From the NCBI GenBank assembly GCA_035762175.1, contig DASTPP010000388.1, forward strand, positions 1 through 53,375: a DNA stretch of 53,375 bases, read 5' to 3'. This document shows positions 48,932 through 53,375 of this stretch, one piece after another. A program made the position numbers and the translations under genes. Position 1 is the first letter of the stretch. Each line of letters starts with the position of its first letter. Source of the DNA: DASTPP01 sp035762175 (GTDB lineage Bacteria; Myxococcota_A; Polyangia; Polyangiales; Polyangiaceae). Below the pieces are notes generated by a model. It had not been told where the DNA came from and searched no databases. It saw only the letters and a list, made by a program, of their open reading frames with translations.

Positions 48932-49984
48932 ATGCAGATCGACTTTCACCACGCCGTCACGTACGTGATCGCCCGCCTCGCCGGCTTCGGGCCGCGCGAG
49001 GCGGCCCTCGTCGCGCACGCCTCGCAGTACGTCGACGACGCGACCGAAGACGGCACCATTCTCTTCTCGAACGGCGCCCGGTACTCGCGCATCAGCTCGG
49101 CGCACAAGCTGCTCGACTACCGCAACTTCGCCGCGCTGGCGGCGAGCCGCGTGTGGCTGCCCTTTCACTTCCTGCCCGGCAACATGGGGCTGCCGGCGGG
49201 CGAAGAGCCCGAAGGGCCCTTCATCAACCGGCTCGTCACCATTCCGAACAGCGCGGTCGCGCGCGACGTGGTGCGCGCCGCGATCGCCGACCGCGACGCG
49301 CCGCACGCGCTGCACCGGCTCGGCATCACCATGCACGTGTACGCCGACACCTGGGCGCACCAGGGCTTCGCGGGCCTGCAGCACGCGGTCAACGGCGCGA
49401 CCGAGCTGACGAACGAAGACGGCGGGCCCGACCAGCCCCTCGTCGAGCGGCTGAAGAACTACTTCGTCAACAACGCCCTGCCGCTCGGCCACGGCACCGT
49501 CCTGAGCCACCCCGACCGGCCCTACCTCGTCTGGGCCTACACCAACGGCCTCGGCGAGCGCGTCACGCGCAACAACCCCGACGACTACCTCGACGCGGCC
49601 GAGCACATGTGCCGCGCCCTGCAGTGCTTCCGCGCGGGCGACCCCGACGCCGACGCGCCGGGGCTGCCCGAGGCCGACCGGGTGACCCTGCAGCGGCTCC
49701 TGCGCGACGTGCGCGAGCCCGACGGCGAGGGCCGCCACGCGGCCTGGCGCCGCGAGATCGCGGCGGGCGCCTTCGGCTTCGGGCCCGAAGAGCTCGCGTA
49801 CGTGCCGAAGGGGCCCGGCTCCTGGAAGGGCGCGGCGCTCGGCGAGCCCGACGGGCGGGGGTACTACGAATATAGTAGCGGCTTCCTCGCCAGCGACTGG
49901 AAGCGCTTCCACGACGCGCTCATCTTGCACCGCTACGACGTCGTGTATCGCATCCTGCCGCGCTACGGCATCTGCACGGCCTGA
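48932..49984 (+). CDS. DUF6765-family protein
   Basis: A 350-aa protein with the conserved DUF6765 pattern: MQIDFHHAVTYVIARLAGF, SQYVDDATEDGTI, SSAHKLLDYRN, and MHVYADTWAHQGFAG. The conserved His/Asp residues (DFHH, YADTWAH) look like metal ligands, similar to those of zinc-dependent phospholipase C folds; this is inference. The family is of unknown function. The upstream lipoprotein may be a partner. Confidence 0.85.
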   Translation: MQIDFHHAVTYVIARLAGFGPREAALVAHASQYVDDATEDGTILFSNGARYSRISSAHKLLDYRNFAALAASRVWLPFHFLPGNMGLPAGEEPEGPFINRLVTIPNSAVARDVVRAAIADRDAPHALHRLGITMHVYADTWAHQGFAGLQHAVNGATELTNEDGGPDQPLVERLKNYFVNNALPLGHGTVLSHPDRPYLVWAYTNGLGERVTRNNPDDYLDAAEHMCRALQCFRAGDPDADAPGLPEADRVTLQRLLRDVREPDGEGRHAAWRREIAAGAFGFGPEELAYVPKGPGSWKGAALGEPDGRGYYEYSSGFLASDWKRFHDALILHRYDVVYRILPRYGICTA

Positions 49985-50404
49985 GCGGCGGGCGGCGGGG
50001 GGCGGGCGGCGAAAGGCGTCGGGGGCGACCCGCGGCCGGGGGGCGAAGGGCGCCTGGGGCGACCTGCGAGCGGGGCAGAGGGCGCCTGGGGCGACCTGCG
50101 AGCGGGGTGAAGGGCGCCTGGGGCGACCTGCGAGCGGGGTGAAGGGCGCCGGAGGCGACCTGCGGGCGAGGGGCGAAGCACGCCGGCGGGGGCCCGCTGG
50201 TGGGCGGGGCGAGGGGGCGAGGCGGCGGGGGGCGCTTCTGGGGGGCGCCGAGGGCGCGGGCTGAGGTTTGACAATTTTGGTGGTTTCGGGGGGTTGTTCA
50301 GGCGCCTCTGGGGGGTTCTTGGGGGTGTTTTTCGGGCCCGCGGGCGCTTTTTGGGGGTGCTTTGGGGGCCCGCAGGCGGTTTTGGGGGGCGGCGGGGGGT
50401 CGGC
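49985..50404. repeat. 32-bp tandem repeats followed by G-run region
   Basis: About four units of 32 bp, each with GGGGCGACCTGCGAGCGGGG, begin at 50051, 50083, 50115 and (degenerate) 50147. From about 50285 to 50405 many runs of four to six G separated by T-rich spacers follow (GGGGGGTTGTTC, GGGGGGTTCTTGGGGG), which could form G-quadruplexes on the plus strand. No gene is seen; the region lies between convergent genes. Confidence 0.65.
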
Positions 50405-50635
50405 GCCGGGCCCAAACGTAAAGTTCGTTTTCTTACGAAATTGTATCGCGATTGCCCGGGCCCGTCTGGCGTCGGTTGTTTTGAAAATTAAACCGGACGA
50501 GTTCCGGTCATATTTGAAAAATGTGGTCAATGTAGTTTTGAAAACTACAAGTGCGTTATTTTTGAAACTTCGGCCATCGAATATAATATGATGTATAATA
50601 AGATATACAAAAATGTATCTATGAGATCGGGAAGG
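50405..50635. other. AT-rich island with four spaced TTTGAAA motifs
   Basis: In a window with about 75% GC, this stretch is mostly A and T. Four TTTGAAA-centred motifs have their central G at 50483, 50516, 50540 and 50564 (steps of 33, 24 and 24 bases); the third is an almost perfect palindrome GTAGTTTTGAAAACTAC. The 3' part (AATATAATATGATGTATAAT) resembles promoter or origin-type sequence. It lies between the ends of two convergent genes, so it is not an ordinary promoter. No coding frame is convincing. Confidence 0.6.
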
Positions 50636-50689
50636 GGGGCGCGCCGCGGGCTCGGGGGCCGCGCCCGGCCCGGCCCCGCGGCGCGCGGG

Positions 50690-52945
50690 TCAGCGGCCCC
50701 AGACCGCGAGGGCGGCGGCGGTGTCGGGGTCGATGGTGGCCGGCTCGCGCTTGGGCCTCCGGCCGAGGCCGAGCGCCTCGTGGTCGTAGGTCCAGCGCCA
50801 GAGGGCGAGGGCGGCCCGGGGCATCGACGAGAGCAGGTCGCCGGGGCAGGCGCCGTCGTCGCCGACGCGGCAGAGCGAGGGGGGCGCGCCCTCGCGGCCG
50901 GACAGGCGCAGCGGGCCCCAGCGCGTGGCGAAGCGGTCGCCGAGCGTCGCCTCGAGCGGGCGCTCGGCGGGGGCGACGTCGCGCGAGGCGAGGGCGTAGA
51001 GGTCGGTGCCGGCGCCGTCGGGGCCCTCGAGGCCGAGCGCGGCGAGCACGGTGCGGGTGAGGTCGACGGTAGTGGTGGGGGCCGAGACGCGCTTGCCGGC
51101 GAGGGCGCCGCCGGGGAAGCGCACGTAGAGCGGCACGCGCAGGGCGCGCTCGCCGAGCTCTTGCGGCTCGGCGAAGGGCAGGGCGTCGGGCTCGGCGGCG
51201 GAGGCGACGTCGCCGGTGACCACGAGCAGGGTGTCGTTCCAGAGCTCGGTCTTGCGCAGGGCGTCGAGCAGGTTCGACAGGCCGCGGTCGGTGCGCACGA
51301 GCGCGGCGTCGACGAGGGCCGCGAGCCGCTGCGCGTCGGCGTCGGCCCACTTCGGGGCGCGCTTCTGTCGGTAGCGCTCGAGCACCTGGCCGGCCCGGCG
51401 CGGGTCGAGCGGGCCCGAGTACTCTTGGGGCGGCATCTGGGCGAACTCGCCCGGCGTGACGTCGAAGGGCGGGTGGATGCCGCGGGTGTGGGCGACGGCG
51501 AGCAGGCGCGAGCGCTGGCCGCCGCCCTGCTCGCCGAGCCAGGCGACCAGATCGTCGAGGGGCGCGGTGCCGAGGTCGGGCGCGACGGGCGAGTGGGCGA
51601 CGAAGCGGTCCCAGCCCCGGGCGAAGCCGAAGGCCTCGAAGGTGGCGGGGTTGGCGGTGAACATCGCGGTGTGGGCCGAGGCGTCGCGGGCGAGGGTGGC
51701 GATCGTCGGCAGCGAGGCGGGCAGGCGCGCGAAGGCGTCTTCGAGGGCGTGCTGGCGGGGCGAGAGGCCGGTGACGAGCGAGGCCATCACGCCGGGGGTG
51801 ACCGAGGTCGGCGCGCGGTGGGCCTGGAAGACGACGCCCTCGCGGGCGAGCGCGTCGAAGGTCGGCAGCGGCTTGTCGGGGGCGAAGGGGGGCAGCCGGC
51901 CCGGGTCGACGCCCGTCAGCACGACGACGACGGCGGCGCGGGCGCGCGGGGCGTGGGCGCCGGCGACGGGGGGGGCGACGACGGTGGGGTCGCCGAAGAG
52001 CACGCGCGCGCCGCGGGTGGCCGCGGGCGCCGAGAGCTCGAGCGTGACGACGCGGCCCTCGCGGGCCGAGAGCGGCACGTCCCAGTCGACCCACGCCGCC
52101 TGGTCGCCGCCCGCGACGCGCTCGCCGCGCAGCGAGAGCGGCGGCTCGCCCTCGGCCTCGAGCCGCGCCTCGGCCTCGCCCTCGCCGGCGCCGAGCGCGC
52201 CGACCGACACGCGCAGGCGCGCCTCCGGCGCGACGCCGAGCGAGCAGCGCACCCGGCCCGGCGCCCGCAGCGCGAGCGCCCGGTGCGGCACGCCCTTGAG
52301 CGCGACGTTCTGCGAGACGTCGCGCAGGGTGGGCGCCGCGAACGACGAGGGGTCGTCGTCGGCGACGCCGAGGCGCAGCCAGTCGACCTCGGCGAAGGGC
52401 TCGGCGCCGCGGCCGCCGCCCTGCCAGCGCAGCCCGAGCGTGTGCAGGCCGGGGGGCACCGGCGCCGCGGCGGGCGGCGTCGAGACGATGCGCGTCTGGT
52501 TGCGCGAGAAGGCGAGCGAGCCGAAGGGCTTGCCGTCGAGCAGCACCTGCGCCGAGCGCGAGGCGAGCCCGCGCACGCGCGCGCTGACGAAGAGCGGCTG
52601 CGGCCGGTCGAGCGTGAAGGCGTAGCTCAGCGAGCGCGCCGAGACGCGCGCCCAGCTCGCCCCCTCGCGCTCGACGGCGGCAACTTCGGCGTTCGGGCCG
52701 AGCCTCCAGGCCTCGAGGCCCTCGACCGCGGGCGACCCGAGGTCGAAGAGCAGCCCGCGGTGCTCGACGTCGCAGCGCGCGAGGTTGTTGATGACGTCGA
52801 AGACGCGCGGCACGTCGGACGGCCGGGCCGAGGTGGCCGCCGCGCGCGGGGGCGGCTCGCCCGCGGGGGCCGGGTCGGGCGGCCCCGAGCGGCACGCGGC
52901 CGCCGCGAGCGCCGCCGAGGCGAGCGCGGCGCGGAGCGGCGTCAG
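50690..52945 (-). CDS. Sulfatase-like lipoprotein, probable CTG start
   Basis: About 751 aa. Read from a CTG at 52945, the start is a lipoprotein signal (TPLRAALASAALAAAACRS); no ATG, GTG or TTG precedes it in this frame before the upstream gene. The CTG overlaps that gene's stop (CTGA). A beta-sandwich-like part (about 45-320) is followed by an alkaline-phosphatase/sulfatase fold (VVVVLTGVDPGRLP, AHRAPTSVTPGVMASLVTGLSP, LLVVTGDVA, YVRFPG). The usual catalytic C/S-x-P-x-R is not clear: TSVTPGVMASL replaces it, so activity is doubtful. An internal GTG (52813) would lose the signal. Confidence 0.75.
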   Translation of the reverse strand: MTPLRAALASAALAAAACRSGPPDPAPAGEPPPRAAATSARPSDVPRVFDVINNLARCDVEHRGLLFDLGSPAVEGLEAWRLGPNAEVAAVEREGASWARVSARSLSYAFTLDRPQPLFVSARVRGLASRSAQVLLDGKPFGSLAFSRNQTRIVSTPPAAAPVPPGLHTLGLRWQGGGRGAEPFAEVDWLRLGVADDDPSSFAAPTLRDVSQNVALKGVPHRALALRAPGRVRCSLGVAPEARLRVSVGALGAGEGEAEARLEAEGEPPLSLRGERVAGGDQAAWVDWDVPLSAREGRVVTLELSAPAATRGARVLFGDPTVVAPPVAGAHAPRARAAVVVVLTGVDPGRLPPFAPDKPLPTFDALAREGVVFQAHRAPTSVTPGVMASLVTGLSPRQHALEDAFARLPASLPTIATLARDASAHTAMFTANPATFEAFGFARGWDRFVAHSPVAPDLGTAPLDDLVAWLGEQGGGQRSRLLAVAHTRGIHPPFDVTPGEFAQMPPQEYSGPLDPRRAGQVLERYRQKRAPKWADADAQRLAALVDAALVRTDRGLSNLLDALRKTELWNDTLLVVTGDVASAAEPDALPFAEPQELGERALRVPLYVRFPGGALAGKRVSAPTTTVDLTRTVLAALGLEGPDGAGTDLYALASRDVAPAERPLEATLGDRFATRWGPLRLSGREGAPPSLCRVGDDGACPGDLLSSMPRAALALWRWTYDHEALGLGRRPKREPATIDPDTAAALAVWGR

Positions 52946-53375
52946 CGCGCCGCCCCCCGCAGGTCGAGCGCGGTGCGGCGCCCCGGCCGGATCGTGACCG
53001 CGAGGGGCCGCTCCTGGTCGGGCGAGCGCAGGCGCAGCTCGTGCGGGCCCGGCGCGAGCGGCAGCGAGAGCTGCGGGCCCACCCCCATGTTCAGGCGATC
53101 GACGAAAATTTCGCTCTTCTTCGGGAGCTTCACCTCGAGCAGCCCGTAGCCCTCGGGCACGAGCGCCCCGGCCGGCAGCGGGCCCTCGTCGACCTCGCCG
53201 GCGGCCGGCGCGGCGCCCGGGGCGTCGGCGCCCGACCCGGGGGGCGTCGGCGCGCCGGCGGGCGCGGGGGGCGAGGCCGCGGCGGCGGAGGTCGAGGCCG
53301 GCGCGGCGCCGGTCGGGGCCGCGCCGGCGGAGGTCGAAGCGGGCGCGGCGCCGGTCGGGGCCGCGGCGGCGGCCG
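52942..53375 (-). CDS. Partial protein with C-terminal PEGA-like domain (5' end outside window)
   Basis: The frame is open to the right edge of the window. The visible 144 residues begin with an Ala/Pro/Ser/Thr-rich linker that repeats AAPTGAAPASTSA, and end in a small beta domain (YGLLEVKLPKKSEIFVDRL, LSLPLAPGPHELRLRSP, RPLAVTIRPGRRTALDL) similar to PEGA domains found behind Ser/Thr kinases and envelope proteins. A kinase N-terminus outside the window is possible but not shown. Its stop is coupled to the sulfatase-like gene. Confidence 0.65.
   Translation of the reverse strand, partial: AAAAAPTGAAPASTSAGAAPTGAAPASTSAAAASPPAPAGAPTPPGSGADAPGAAPAAGEVDEGPLPAGALVPEGYGLLEVKLPKKSEIFVDRLNMGVGPQLSLPLAPGPHELRLRSPDQERPLAVTIRPGRRTALDLRGAAR

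Noticed and set aside
49985..50170. 32-bp repeats as a CRISPR array
   Set aside because: The units are contiguous with no unique spacers and no cas genes are near.
50268..50591. 107-codon plus-strand frame across the AT-rich island
   Set aside because: The first half is translation of G-runs, there is no ribosome site, and no recognisable domain appears.

Overview
The window is very GC-rich chromosomal DNA from a bacterium that looks like a myxobacterium (phylum Myxococcota, Polyangia-like). The reasons are the extreme third-position GC, a eukaryotic-type Ser/Thr kinase, a zinc-ribbon/FHA protein, a PilZ protein of the myxobacterial type, many small lipoproteins with Ala/Pro-rich linkers, and GTG, TTG and probably CTG starts. 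The assignment rests on gene content and style; no rRNA or tRNA gene was found to confirm it.

Left end (1-5.5 kb). An aroK-aroB fusion, a secreted barrel-like protein and an EamA transporter are separated by long non-coding stretches packed with structured repeats. Two parS-type sites (1796-1809 and 3952-3967) suggest that the chromosomal origin is not far away. The non-coding stretches hold two hairpins with the same loop but different, compensating stems (1-77, 3084-3157), two of the three copies of a multi-hairpin RNA-like element (2438-2666, 4245-4465; the third is at 12236-12462), a 31-bp imperfect inverted repeat (2669-2765), and a 219-bp element with terminal inverted repeats that looks like a non-autonomous IS derivative (2773-2991). 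The three multi-hairpin copies resemble HEARO / IscB omega-RNA as I remember it, but no iscB or tnpB gene lies in the window.

Middle (5.5-31 kb). An FHA/zinc-ribbon protein; an operon-like run of DUF167, dapF, a receiver-like protein, an unknown protein, a TetR regulator and phosphatidylserine synthase; a small polysaccharide group (sugar-processing DUF6492-type protein, Wzx-type flippase, group 1 glycosyltransferase); hemB; trmL; several envelope proteins; a Ser/Thr kinase; a lipase-specific foldase; an HNH protein; an S9 peptidase lipoprotein and an OmpA-type lipoprotein.

Right (31-53 kb). A GT2 glycosyltransferase, DUF1330, a WYL-type regulator, slyX, an RCC1-repeat protein, a macro-domain protein, a cinA-like protein, PilZ and RNase G, and a polyphosphate-glucokinase-like ROK protein with a basic histone-H1-like tail. 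A redox/stress group follows (SnoaL-type lipoprotein, LysR, quinone oxidoreductase, SDR, SnoaL-ABM fusion, AraC, VOC), then DUF6765 and a sulfatase-like lipoprotein coupled to a partial PEGA-like protein at the edge. Between the last convergent genes lies an AT-rich island (about 50405-50635) with four evenly spaced TTTGAAA motifs.

Two general traits stand out. Short GC-rich tandem repeats occur between genes and also expand low-complexity segments inside proteins (FHA linker, Wzx N-terminus, RNase G S1 domain, ROK N-terminus, OmpA tail). Genes in runs often overlap by exactly four bases (GTGA, ATGA, TTGA, CTGA), which points to translational coupling.
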